Positions 1-8,081 of a DNA stretch of 64,000 bases are shown piece after piece. The notes below the pieces were generated by a model. That model was not told where the DNA came from. It saw only the letters and a program-made list of their open reading frames with translations, and did no database searches. This DNA comes from Streptomyces eurythermus (lineage in GTDB: Bacteria > Actinomycetota > Actinomycetes > Streptomycetales > Streptomycetaceae): assembly GCF_014649115.1 (NCBI RefSeq), contig NZ_BMSK01000011.1:62001-126000 (forward strand), given 5' to 3'. The position numbers and the translations under genes were made by a program. Numbering within the stretch: the stretch's first letter is position 1; every line of letters starts with the position of its first letter.

Positions 1-492
1 GTTGAGCAGCAGACGGGTGCCGCCGCGCAGATGGGCGGCGTCCTGCTCGCCGTCGCCGGTGGGCACGAGCCAGGTGTACTGCTCGGTCCAGGTCAGACGG
101 CAGCCGGCGGGATCGTCGGAGAGTTCGACGGTGACGAGGGAGATCCAGCGGCGGGCGCCGTCGACCTCGGCCTCGTAGACGTACACGATGCGGGTGTCCG
201 GGACGATGTCCAGGAAGCGGGAGCGGTAGGCGAGGCGTTCCTCGGTGTCACCGGCGACGAAGACATTGCCGGCGCTCTCGCCGCCGCCGACCCGGAAGTC
301 CAGGTCGTGTACGGCGGTGCCCGAGGGGCCGGGGAGCCGGAACCAGCGGCGGCGCAGGGAGGGTTCGGCGAAGCCGCGGAAGACCTCGGCGCGGGGCACC
401 GTGAAGTCCTTGTCGACGGAGAACGTGCCGTGCCGCGCGGGGAGCGCCGGGGGCCCGTCCGTCCCGGCCCGGGCGAGGTTGCCTGCGTCCAT
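1..492 (-). CDS. SRPBCC/AHSA1-family protein (3' end cut by window edge)
   Basis: Reading the minus strand from an ATG at 492 gives 164 codons without a stop to base 1, so the gene runs off the window. The translation starts MDAGNLARAGTD and contains FSVDKDFTVPRAEVFRGFAEPSLRRRWF, the hallmark opening of the AHSA1 (activator of Hsp90 ATPase 1-like) START fold, followed by VGGG, a central VYVYEAEVDG strand and an LTWTEQY strand. These proteins form a small cavity that binds a ligand; in actinomycetes they are often paired with an ArsR-type repressor, which would lie outside the window. The C-terminal helix is missing here. Family assignment is firm; ligand unknown. Confidence 0.85.
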   Translation of the reverse strand, partial: MDAGNLARAGTDGPPALPARHGTFSVDKDFTVPRAEVFRGFAEPSLRRRWFRLPGPSGTAVHDLDFRVGGGESAGNVFVAGDTEERLAYRSRFLDIVPDTRIVYVYEAEVDGARRWISLVTVELSDDPAGCRLTWTEQYTWLVPTGDGEQDAAHLRGGTRLLLN

Positions 493-568
493 GGGCCCAA
501 CCTAACACCCCGGAAAGGCGGTTGAGGGCTCCGCTCGGCGTGCCCGGGCCGGTGGCCGACGGCTCGGC

Positions 569-1378
569 TCAGCGTGCCCGGCCCGTCGCGCGGCCGGTCA
601 GCAGGTCGCGCAGGTCGCGGGCGTTGCGGCGGCTGACGGCGAGCGTCCGGTCACCGATCCGGACCGTCAGATTGCCGCCCTCCACCCGCAGTTCCTCGAT
701 CCGGCCGAGGGCGACCAGCCGGCTGCGGTGGATCCGTACGAAGCCGTGCGCGCGCCACTGTTCCTCCAGGGTGGACAGCGGGATCCGCACCAGATGGCTG
801 CCCTCGCCGGTGTGCAGCCGCGCGTAGTCGCCCTGCGCCTCGACATGGGTGATGTCGGCGAGGGGCACGAACCGGGTCACCCCGCCGAGTTCCACGGGTA
901 CGTGGCCGCCGGTGCCGGGCACGGTGGGCGCGGGCGCCGGGGGTCCGGCGGGGCGGGGGCCCTGACCGGCCCGGACCAGTTCGGCGACGCGCCGCACGGC
1001 CTCGGCGAAGCGCTCCTTGCGCAGCGGTTTGAGCAGGTAGTCCACCGCCTTGAGGTCGAAGGCGCGCACGGCGAAGTCCTCGTAAGCGGTGACGAAGACG
1101 ATCAGCGGTGGTGCGGTGGACCCGCCGAGGGTGCGGGCCAGTTCGAGGCCGCTCAGGCCGGGCATGCCGATGTCGAGGAAGACGACGTCGAAGCCCTCGG
1201 GGCCGTCCGGGTCCCGGGTGAGGGCGTCGTCCAGCCGGCGCAGCGCCTCGGTGGCGTCCCGCGCGGGCACGGCCGTGCCGACCCGGGGGTCCTCGCCCAG
1301 CAGGTACAGCAGTTCGTCGAGCGCGGGTCGTTCGTCGTCCACGGCCAGGACGCGCAAGGGCGCGTCGCTCACCCCCAT
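569..1378 (-). CDS. LytTR-family response regulator
   Basis: 269 aa. Receiver domain at residues ~8-125: acidic pair DDE near the start, phosphoacceptor Asp in VVFLDIGMPGLSG, conserved Thr in VFVTAYEDFAVRAF and Lys in VDYLLKPL. A Pro/Ala linker leads to a C-terminal LytTR DNA-binding domain (~165-265; PLADITHVEAQGDYARLHT, FVRIHRSRLVAL). The ATG at 1378 has AGGAG nine bases upstream; the longer open frame beyond it is permease antisense. No kinase lies beside it, which is odd for this family; the only LytS-type kinase in the window is at 52.4-53.8 kb next to a symporter. It follows the sugar importer operon after a 116-bp gap, so it may be transcribed separately. Confidence 0.9.
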   Translation of the reverse strand: MGVSDAPLRVLAVDDERPALDELLYLLGEDPRVGTAVPARDATEALRRLDDALTRDPDGPEGFDVVFLDIGMPGLSGLELARTLGGSTAPPLIVFVTAYEDFAVRAFDLKAVDYLLKPLRKERFAEAVRRVAELVRAGQGPRPAGPPAPAPTVPGTGGHVPVELGGVTRFVPLADITHVEAQGDYARLHTGEGSHLVRIPLSTLEEQWRAHGFVRIHRSRLVALGRIEELRVEGGNLTVRIGDRTLAVSRRNARDLRDLLTGRATGRAR

Positions 1379-1404
1379 GTGCGCACAGCTCCTCTCGTCC
1401 TCGA

Positions 1405-1426
1405 CCGGTCCCCCATGGTGGACCGG
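1405..1426 (-). terminator. possible stem-loop after the sugar ABC operon
   Basis: CCGGTCC and GGACCGG (7 bp) flank an 8-nt loop in the gap between the last permease gene and the response regulator. It has no T-tract, so it would be a weak, Streptomyces-style hairpin terminator at best. Confidence 0.35.
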
Positions 1427-1494
1427 CCGGTCACCGGCGTCGAGATCGCGGACGGCGGTGTGTCCGGGCCGTAATGCCCGCGGGGCGCCCATCG

Positions 1495-2364
1495 TCACTT
1501 GAGGCCGCTGAGCATGACGCCGCGGATGTAGTGCTTCTGCAGCAGCAGGAACAGCACCAGCACCGGCAGGACGCTCAGCACGAGTCCGGCCATGACGACG
1601 GGCATCGTACGGGCCGGGTCGACGTGGTCGCGCAGCAGCTGGACGCCGACCGGCAGGGTCATCAGGTCCGGGTTGGCGGTGGAGACGAGCAGCGCCCAGA
1701 TGTACTCGTTCCAGGCGTCGACGAAGGTCAGCAGCCCGAGGGTGACCAGGACCGGCTTGGTCTGCGGGACCACGATCCGCCACCACACCGTGAACTCGCC
1801 GGCCCCGTCGATGCGGGCGGCCTCCAGGACCTCGTCGGGCAGGGACAGCATGAACTGGCGGGTCAGGAAGATCCCGAAGCCGTTGACCAGGAACGGCACG
1901 GCGAGGGCCGCGATGCTGACGGTCAGGCCCGCGCCGCCGCGCCCGAGCAGGTCGTTGCCGCCCGCCAGCGGCCAGTGCACCAGGATCAGGAAGCGCGGAA
2001 TGAGGAAGAGGAACGGCGGGAACATCATGGTCGCCAGCACCAGCCGGAAGACGAGGTCCCGTCCGGGGAAGCGGAGTCTGGCCAGCGCGTAGCCCGCGAG
2101 CGAGGAGGTGAGCAGCACCGACGCGGTGATCACGGTGGTGACGACGACGCTGTTGCGGAAGAGCACCGGAAGGTTCAACTGACTGATGGCCGCGCGGTAG
2201 TTGGACAGCGCGAACGCCTTCGGCCAGAAGCGGTACGGCAGCGTGCCCGCCTCGCCGGGCCCCTTGAAGGACGTCATCACCATGTCCAGGAACGGCACCA
2301 CCGTGAGCAGGGCGCCGGTCGCCACGACCAGGTACGACAGCCAGGGGAAGCGGCGCGGCCTCAC
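1495..2364 (-). CDS. carbohydrate ABC transporter permease (MalG/LacG type)
   Basis: 289 aa inner-membrane subunit. Six hydrophobic segments, and the EAA loop LEAARIDGAGEFTVWWRIVVPQTKP that contacts the ATPase is at ~residues 190-215. The C-terminal segment MLSGLK ends as in MalG-type subunits. I place the start at the GTG of 2364, whose bases overlap the TGA of the upstream permease (GTGA), a sign of translational coupling. With the partner permease and the binding lipoprotein it forms a CUT1-type sugar importer. No ATPase gene is present; in Streptomyces many CUT1 importers use the shared ATPase MsiK, which is the likely explanation. Substrate unknown; the nearby GH65 phosphorylase suggests an alpha-glucoside. 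Confidence 0.93.
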   Translation of the reverse strand: MRPRRFPWLSYLVVATGALLTVVPFLDMVMTSFKGPGEAGTLPYRFWPKAFALSNYRAAISQLNLPVLFRNSVVVTTVITASVLLTSSLAGYALARLRFPGRDLVFRLVLATMMFPPFLFLIPRFLILVHWPLAGGNDLLGRGGAGLTVSIAALAVPFLVNGFGIFLTRQFMLSLPDEVLEAARIDGAGEFTVWWRIVVPQTKPVLVTLGLLTFVDAWNEYIWALLVSTANPDLMTLPVGVQLLRDHVDPARTMPVVMAGLVLSVLPVLVLFLLLQKHYIRGVMLSGLK

Positions 2365-3320
2365 GCGTCCTCCCCCGCCCGGCGGAAGACCCACAACTGG
2401 GCCAGGGTGACCACGAGGACCACGGCGAACAGCACGAACGCGGCGGCGCTGGCCGTGCCCCAGTCGCCGTGGTCGAAGGCCCGCCGGTACATCTCCAGCG
2501 CGGCCACGTTGGTGGCGTCGCCCGGGCCGCCCCTGGTCATCACGGTGATCAGCGCGAAGGACTGCAGGCCGGTGAGGAACTGGGTGACGCACACGAACAG
2601 CAGGGACGGCCGCAGCAGCGGCAGGGTGATCCGCCAGAAGACGGTGCCGGGCCCGGCGCCGTCCAACGCGGCGGCCTCGTGGTAGGAGGCGGGGACGGAC
2701 TTCAGCCCGGCGGTCAGCACGAGGATCGCCGAGCCGAGCGAGGCCCAGGCCTGGACGACGACGACCGAGGGCAGCGCGGTGTCCGGGTCCTGGAGGAACG
2801 CCACCGATCCGAGCCCGAGGGCGTTGAGGACGCCGTTGGCCAGGCCGCCCGGCTCGTACATGTACTTCCAGACGTTGCCGACGGCGACGACGGTCGTGAC
2901 GATCGGCAGGAAGTACAGGGTGCGCCACAGCCCCTGGAACCGCAGCCGGTCGACGCACGTGGCGACGACCACCGAGCCGGTGAGGGCCAGCGCCACGGTG
3001 CCCAGCGCGAACAGCAGCGTGTTGGTGAGGACCGGCACCAGGAACGTCGACCCGTCGGCGAACAGGGCGGCGAAGTTGTCGGGGCCCACCGGTTCGATCG
3101 CGCCGAGGTCGAAGCCGGTCCAGCGGGAGACCGACAGCAGCAGCGCGAAGCCGAGCGGCAGGAGCAGGAAGACCGCGAAGAACAGCAGCGCCGGGGCCAG
3201 GAAGAGGTAGGCGACGGCCGTCTCGCGGTGCCGGCCCCGGCGGCGGCCGTGCCGGGCGGGCGCGCCCGGCAGCGGGTCCGGTGCCCGCTCGGGCGTCTGC
3301 GGGGTCAGGACGTTCACCAT
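2361..3320 (-). CDS. carbohydrate ABC transporter permease (MalF/LacF type)
   Basis: 319 aa. A cytoplasmic Arg-rich N-terminus (HGRRRGRHRE) precedes six membrane spans. The EAA motif is YHEAAALDGAGPGTVFWRITLPLLRPSLLF near residue 215. The start could be ATG 3320 or the following GTG 3317; the latter gives the same GTGA overlap with the upstream stop seen throughout this operon. It pairs with the MalG-type permease to form the translocation channel. Confidence 0.93.
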   Translation of the reverse strand: MVNVLTPQTPERAPDPLPGAPARHGRRRGRHRETAVAYLFLAPALLFFAVFLLLPLGFALLLSVSRWTGFDLGAIEPVGPDNFAALFADGSTFLVPVLTNTLLFALGTVALALTGSVVVATCVDRLRFQGLWRTLYFLPIVTTVVAVGNVWKYMYEPGGLANGVLNALGLGSVAFLQDPDTALPSVVVVQAWASLGSAILVLTAGLKSVPASYHEAAALDGAGPGTVFWRITLPLLRPSLLFVCVTQFLTGLQSFALITVMTRGGPGDATNVAALEMYRRAFDHGDWGTASAAAFVLFAVVLVVTLAQLWVFRRAGEDA

Positions 3321-4624
3321 GGCCGGGACACCTCCTGGTCGACCTGGCGGCGGATGGTGCGCAGCGTCTCCTCGACCGACTGCCGGCCGGTCCACAGCGC
3401 CTCGATGTTCTTGCGCAGCAGTGTCTTGGCCCGGGCCGCGCCCGGCCCGTTCGGCTCCGGCACGGCGTGGTCCAGGGCGTCCAGGAACGGGCGCAGGTTC
3501 GGGTCGCCGCCCGTGCCGAGGAGCGCGCGCATGTCGTCGGCGCGGGCGGTGAGCGTGCCGACGGACACCTGGAGGCGGCTCATTCGGGTGGCCGCGGCGC
3601 CCTTCGGCGTGGTCACCCGGTCGGCGTTGAGCCAGCGCAGGAACTCCCAGGCCTCGCGCGGGTGCCGGCTGGCCGTGTTGACGCCCAGCATGAAGCCGGT
3701 GGCGAGGGTGGCGGGCCGGGCGCCCGGCGCGGGCGCGGGCACGGGGGCGACGCCGACGTCCCGGTAGTCGCCGCCCATCAGGGGCCGAAGGCTGCCGGTC
3801 CACCAGCCTGCGCCGACCACCATGGCCACCCGCCCGGACGGGAAGGCCTGGTAGACGTTGACGGCGGGGGCGCTCGCCCCGCGGGTGACGAGCCGGTGTT
3901 CGAGGGCGAGCACGGCGCGGCCGGCCGGCGAGTCGATGGCGGTGGACCTGCCGTCGGGGGTGACGAAGCGTCCGCCGGCGGCGTGCAGCAGGGCGAGGGT
4001 CTGGCCGACGGTGGTGGCGTCGTCGTTCGCCGACAGCCCGAACCCCTGGACGAGGGGGTTGCCGTACCGGTCGCGGCGGGTGGTGCGGTAGGCGGCCTCC
4101 TCCAGCTCCGGCCAGGTGGCGGGCGGGCCGTCGACGCCGGCCTCGCGCAGCAGCCGCCGGTTGTAGTAGAGGGCGTACGTCTGGGCCTCGGTGGGGTAGC
4201 CGTAGACCGTGCCGTCCACCGTGACGGCGCCGACGGCGGCCTCGCCCCAGTCGCGCCGGATCCGCTCGGCGTGCTCGGGCGGCGCGGGCCGCAGCACTCC
4301 GGCCCGCACCAGCTGGCCGTTCCACAGGCAGTAGGGGTGGAGGATGTCGGCGCCCTGGCCCGCGGCCTGCCGGACCATGAACGTGGTCAGCAGGTCGGTG
4401 AACTCGACGGCCTTGGTGCGGACCTTGACCCGGTCGTGGGTGGCGTTCCACTCGTCGACCGGTCCCTGGAGGGCCTGGCGGAGGGTGCCGCTCGCGTAGT
4501 GGGACAGCAGGGTGAGGACGATGGGGTCGCCGGGCCGCCCGGTGCCCCGGTGCGGGGCGGCACAGCCGGCGGCGAGCAGCGCCGAGGGCAGGGCGAGCGC
4601 GAAGTGACGGCGGCTCGGCGTCAC
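3314..4624 (-). CDS. extracellular sugar-binding lipoprotein of ABC importer
   Basis: 436 aa. The N-terminus (VTPSRRHFALALPSALLAAGC) carries an Arg pair, a hydrophobic stretch and a lipobox-like LLAAGC, so the mature protein is probably lipid-anchored outside the membrane. The rest matches family 1 solute-binding proteins (VYGYPTEAQTYALYYNRRLLREAG; ATGFMLGVNTASRHPREAWEFLRWL). GTG start at 4624 overlaps the stop of the GNAT gene as GTGA. Its first-in-line position before both permeases is the standard CUT1 order. Substrate cannot be told from sequence. Confidence 0.92.
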   Translation of the reverse strand: MTPSRRHFALALPSALLAAGCAAPHRGTGRPGDPIVLTLLSHYASGTLRQALQGPVDEWNATHDRVKVRTKAVEFTDLLTTFMVRQAAGQGADILHPYCLWNGQLVRAGVLRPAPPEHAERIRRDWGEAAVGAVTVDGTVYGYPTEAQTYALYYNRRLLREAGVDGPPATWPELEEAAYRTTRRDRYGNPLVQGFGLSANDDATTVGQTLALLHAAGGRFVTPDGRSTAIDSPAGRAVLALEHRLVTRGASAPAVNVYQAFPSGRVAMVVGAGWWTGSLRPLMGGDYRDVGVAPVPAPAPGARPATLATGFMLGVNTASRHPREAWEFLRWLNADRVTTPKGAAATRMSRLQVSVGTLTARADDMRALLGTGGDPNLRPFLDALDHAVPEPNGPGAARAKTLLRKNIEALWTGRQSVEETLRTIRRQVDQEVSRPW

Positions 4625-5592
4625 CGGGCGGCCTCGCGGCGCAGTACGCGGAACACCCGGGTCGTGGTGAAGCCGGCCGAGCGGTACAGGTGGCCCGCCG
4701 GGGAGTCCTCGCCGGTCCAAAGGAACCAGGCGCCGTGCGCGCCGCGCGCCCGCATCCGTTCCAGGACCAGGTGGAGGAGGACCTTGCCGACGCCGGTGCC
4801 ACGCAGGTCCTCGCGCACCCCGAAGGGACCGAACCGCTCGACGGCTCCCTCGTACGCCCCGTGCATCGCCCAGCCGGCCGGCCGGCCCGAGGGGTCGCGG
4901 GCGAAGACGATCCGGTCCAGTGGGGTGCCCGCGGCGCAGCATTCGCGGATCGCGCGGGCCCAGTCGGCGTGGAAGTGGCCGCCGGCGAGCGCGATGAGGT
5001 CCACCAGGTCGTCGTCGGCCGGGGTGGTGAACCGGTAGCCGCGGGCCGTCAGGTCGTCCTGGCGGCGGGCGATCCCGTCCGGGAGGCGGTAGCCGACCAG
5101 GCCGCGGTCCATCGCCGCCGCCTCGTACAGCGTGTGGAAACCCAGCGAGGCGAGGAGCCCGGCCCCTTCCGGGTAGGTGCCGGTGTCCAGGCCGGGCAGC
5201 AGGTAGTTCGGGGTGTACGACGCGAAGTCGACCCGGGTGCGGCCGTGGCCGTGCAGCCAGTCGAGGGCGTCGGTGAGCAGCCGTCGGCCGAGGCCGCGTC
5301 CGCGGGCGGCGGGGTCGACGAAGAAGAACGGGATCCAGCCCTGCTCGGGCTCCAGGTCGGTGCCGGTCTGCGGGACCAGCCGGCGCACGGCGTAGGCGGC
5401 GCCGACGACCCGGCCGCCGGTCACGGCGACCCGGAGTCCTTCCGGGTCGAAGTTGGCGTCCAGCAGGACCAGGGCGCGGAACCGGTCGGGGGTGAGGGGG
5501 TCGGCCGGCGCGCTGCGGCGCCACGCCTCCACCACGCCCGGTCCGTCACCGGTGCGGAAGCCGCGGAGCACGGTCCCGTCGTGCTGGCTCAT
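4621..5592 (-). CDS. tandem GNAT-family N-acetyltransferase
   Basis: 323 aa with two GNAT folds. The first (~1-150) has the acetyl-CoA loop FVDPAARGRGLGRRLLTDAL; the second (~180-323) has GVREDLRGTGVGKVLLHLVL and the closing strand AGFTTTRVFRVLRRE. Duplicated GNAT proteins of this type are found beside sugar importers in actinomycetes and are presumed to acetylate a small molecule, perhaps an amino sugar; that role is inferred. It is the first gene of the importer operon, 117 bp downstream of the GH65 gene, and a promoter can be drawn in that gap. Confidence 0.88.
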   Translation of the reverse strand: MSQHDGTVLRGFRTGDGPGVVEAWRRSAPADPLTPDRFRALVLLDANFDPEGLRVAVTGGRVVGAAYAVRRLVPQTGTDLEPEQGWIPFFFVDPAARGRGLGRRLLTDALDWLHGHGRTRVDFASYTPNYLLPGLDTGTYPEGAGLLASLGFHTLYEAAAMDRGLVGYRLPDGIARRQDDLTARGYRFTTPADDDLVDLIALAGGHFHADWARAIRECCAAGTPLDRIVFARDPSGRPAGWAMHGAYEGAVERFGPFGVREDLRGTGVGKVLLHLVLERMRARGAHGAWFLWTGEDSPAGHLYRSAGFTTTRVFRVLRREAAR

Positions 5593-5659
5593 CGGGTGCC
5601 CCCGTCTGGCTCGTCCTGTGCCCCCGGCTGCCGGGCGGCCTGTCGAAACGGTGGCTGGA

Positions 5660-5687
5660 AATCTACTGCTCCGTCCGGGATTGTCGA
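5660..5687 (-). promoter_or_regulatory. candidate SigA-type promoter of the sugar ABC operon
   Basis: On the minus strand TCGACA (5687-5682) and TAGATT (5665-5660) are separated by 16 bp and would start transcription about 60 nt before the GNAT ATG. Two copies of TGTCGAnnCGG (5641-5651 and 5682-5692) flank the -10 and could be repressor sites. This is pattern reading only. Confidence 0.4.
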
Positions 5688-5708
5688 GCCGGACGCGCCC
5701 GGAGCGGC

Positions 5709-8081
5709 TCAGTCCGGCAGTACCAGCCGGGCCGTCTCCCCCGGGCCGACCGGCACCACCCGGTCGCGCAGCCGGATGTCGATGGGTGAGCGGTCGGAGG
5801 CCGGTACGGCGATCTCCAGCAGGCCGCTGCGCAGCCGCAGCCGTACGCCCCAGTGGCCGTGGTAGCGCAGGGAGAAGCCGTAGGAGGACAGCTCGGGCAG
5901 CGGGACGGGGTCCAGGCACAGGCCGCCGCGGGTCTCCAGGCCGGTCAGTCCGCGCTGGACGAGGTCGAGGGTGCCGGCCATCGCGCCGAGGTGGACGCCC
6001 TCGCCGGTGGTGCCGCCCTGGAGGTCGGCGATGTCGCCGCGCAGCGCCTCCTGGACGAACCGCCAGGCGTCGGCGCGGCGGGCGCGGGCCAGGATCCAGC
6101 CGTGGACCAGGCCGCTGAGGGTGGAGCCGTGGCTGGTGCGGTGCAGATAGTGGTCGACGGTCGCGGTCCAGGTGTGCTCGTCCAGCCGGTGCCCCAGGCT
6201 CTGGAACAGGCCGCGCAGTTCGCCGGGCGAGAAGAGGTAGCCGAGCATCAGGACGTCGGCCTGCTTGGACGCCTTGTAGCGGTTGACGGTGTCGCCCTCG
6301 GCCTCCAGGATCCGGTCCAGGCGCCGGATGTCGTCGTACCGCTTGCGGTAGCCGTCCCAGTCGAGTTCGGCCAGGTCGGCGTAGCCGTCGAACTGGCTGA
6401 TCACGCCGTCGTGGAAGGGGATGTGCAGCCGTCGCGAGACCTGCTCCCAGCGGGCGGGCTCGTCCTCGGCGAGGCCGGAGTACTCGGTCAGTTCGCGGCG
6501 GCGCGGTTCGGGCAGGCCGGCCAGCAGTTCCAGGGCGCGGCCGAGCACCCAGGCGGCGGTGACATTGGTGTAGGCGTTGTCGTCCAGGCCGGGGCGGGCG
6601 GCGCCGGGGTAGGCGTCGTGGTACTCGTCGGGGCCGACCACGCCCCGGATGCGGTAGCGGCCGAGGTGGTCGTCCCAGACGGCCGAGTCCGCCCAGAAGC
6701 GGGCGATCTGGAGCAGCATCTCGGCGCCCTCGCCGTGCCGGAAATCGGTGTCGCCGGTCGCCTCGCAGTACTGCCAGATGTTGTACGCCACGGCGGAGCC
6801 GACGTGGTGCTGGAGCCGGGAGTGGTCGGGCAGCCAGCGGCCGGAGCGCGGGTTGAGGTGCAGTTGCTGGGTCTCCTCGCGGCCGTCGCTGCCGCTCTGC
6901 CAGGGGTAGAGCGCGCCGCGCCGGCCGAGCGCGGTGGCGGCGTGGCAGGCGGCGTCCAGCCGGCGGTGGCGGTAGCGCAGCAGGGCCCGGGAGACCTCGG
7001 GCAGGTGCAGGTTCAGGTAGGGCAGGACGAAGAGTTCGTCCCAGAAGACATGGCCCCGGTAGGCCTCGCCGTGCAGTCCCCGGGCGGGTACGCCCACGTC
7101 CAGGTCGGCGGTGTGCGGGGAGAGGGTCTGCAGCACGTGGAACAGGTGCAGGCGCAGGATGCTGCCCGCCTCGCCGGGCACGTCGAGCGCGGTGCGCCGC
7201 CACAGCTGCTGCCAGGCGGTGCGGTGGGCCTCCAGCAGCGTCTCGAACGGGGGCGCGCCGGCGGTGCGGTCGAGGGCCGCGCACAGCGGGTCGCTGATGG
7301 CCGGGTCGCGGGAGGTGTGCAGGGCGACGGTCTTGTCCACGGTGGCGGTCCGGCCGGGCGGCAGGCGCAGCGTCAGCCGCTGCACGGCGCGGCGGTCCTC
7401 GGCGGCGTGCTGGACCGGGGCCTGCGCGGTGAGCCGGGCGGCCAGGCCGAAGCCGATGTCGGAGGTGCGGGTGTGGCAGCGCAGCCAGACCGTGCCGGGG
7501 GCGGCGGCGCCGGCTTCGACCCGGGTGAGGTGCCGGCCGTCCAGCTCCCGGTAGCGGGCGACGCCGGAGTTGGTGACGCGCCCGTCGAGGGCGGCCTCCA
7601 CGTCCAGGTCGAGGGGTCCGCCCTCGGCGGTGAACTCGCAGCGCAGCGCGGCGAGATGGGGGTCGGCCAGGTGCACCAGGCGCACCTGCCGGACGAGCAG
7701 GCTCGCGCCGCCGCCGAGCGGGTAGCGGGTGCGGCGCTCCAGGGTCCCGGGGTCGAGGTGGAGGACCTGGTGGTGCTCGGTGACGGGGGTGGTGTCCGGG
7801 GTGAGCCAGTCGCCGCCGGCCGGCCGGAAGCGCAGGGGCAGCCAGTTGGGGAGGTTGACCATGTCCTCGTTCTCGACCCGGCGCCCGGCGACCTCGGAGG
7901 TGAGGCGGTTGTAGCAGCCGGCCGCGTAGGTGCCGGGGTAGTGGATGTCGTCGGCGGTGCACTCGGGCAGCGCGCCGCGGGTGGCGAAGTAGCCGTTGCC
8001 GAGGGTGCACAGGGATTCCCGCAGGCGTTCCTCGCCGGGCCGGTAGCCGTCGTACTCCCAGGTGGGCCCGGTCACCGTCAC
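5709..8081 (-). CDS. glycoside hydrolase family 65 disaccharide phosphorylase/hydrolase
   Basis: 790 aa, the full length of GH65 enzymes. N-terminal beta-sandwich (TLGNGYFATRGALPE), central (alpha/alpha)6 barrel with the catalytic acid in VVGPDEYHDAYP (the Glu of the GPDEYH motif), and a C-terminal beta domain (LRYHGHWGVRLRLR). The family cleaves alpha-glucosides such as maltose, trehalose or kojibiose, usually with phosphate, to give glucose 1-phosphate. Which substrate cannot be read here. No signal peptide, so it acts in the cytoplasm, downstream of the importer. The GTG start overlaps the stop of the molybdenum oxidase gene (GTGA), so both are probably on one transcript. Confidence 0.93.
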   Translation of the reverse strand: MTVTGPTWEYDGYRPGEERLRESLCTLGNGYFATRGALPECTADDIHYPGTYAAGCYNRLTSEVAGRRVENEDMVNLPNWLPLRFRPAGGDWLTPDTTPVTEHHQVLHLDPGTLERRTRYPLGGGASLLVRQVRLVHLADPHLAALRCEFTAEGGPLDLDVEAALDGRVTNSGVARYRELDGRHLTRVEAGAAAPGTVWLRCHTRTSDIGFGLAARLTAQAPVQHAAEDRRAVQRLTLRLPPGRTATVDKTVALHTSRDPAISDPLCAALDRTAGAPPFETLLEAHRTAWQQLWRRTALDVPGEAGSILRLHLFHVLQTLSPHTADLDVGVPARGLHGEAYRGHVFWDELFVLPYLNLHLPEVSRALLRYRHRRLDAACHAATALGRRGALYPWQSGSDGREETQQLHLNPRSGRWLPDHSRLQHHVGSAVAYNIWQYCEATGDTDFRHGEGAEMLLQIARFWADSAVWDDHLGRYRIRGVVGPDEYHDAYPGAARPGLDDNAYTNVTAAWVLGRALELLAGLPEPRRRELTEYSGLAEDEPARWEQVSRRLHIPFHDGVISQFDGYADLAELDWDGYRKRYDDIRRLDRILEAEGDTVNRYKASKQADVLMLGYLFSPGELRGLFQSLGHRLDEHTWTATVDHYLHRTSHGSTLSGLVHGWILARARRADAWRFVQEALRGDIADLQGGTTGEGVHLGAMAGTLDLVQRGLTGLETRGGLCLDPVPLPELSSYGFSLRYHGHWGVRLRLRSGLLEIAVPASDRSPIDIRLRDRVVPVGPGETARLVLPD

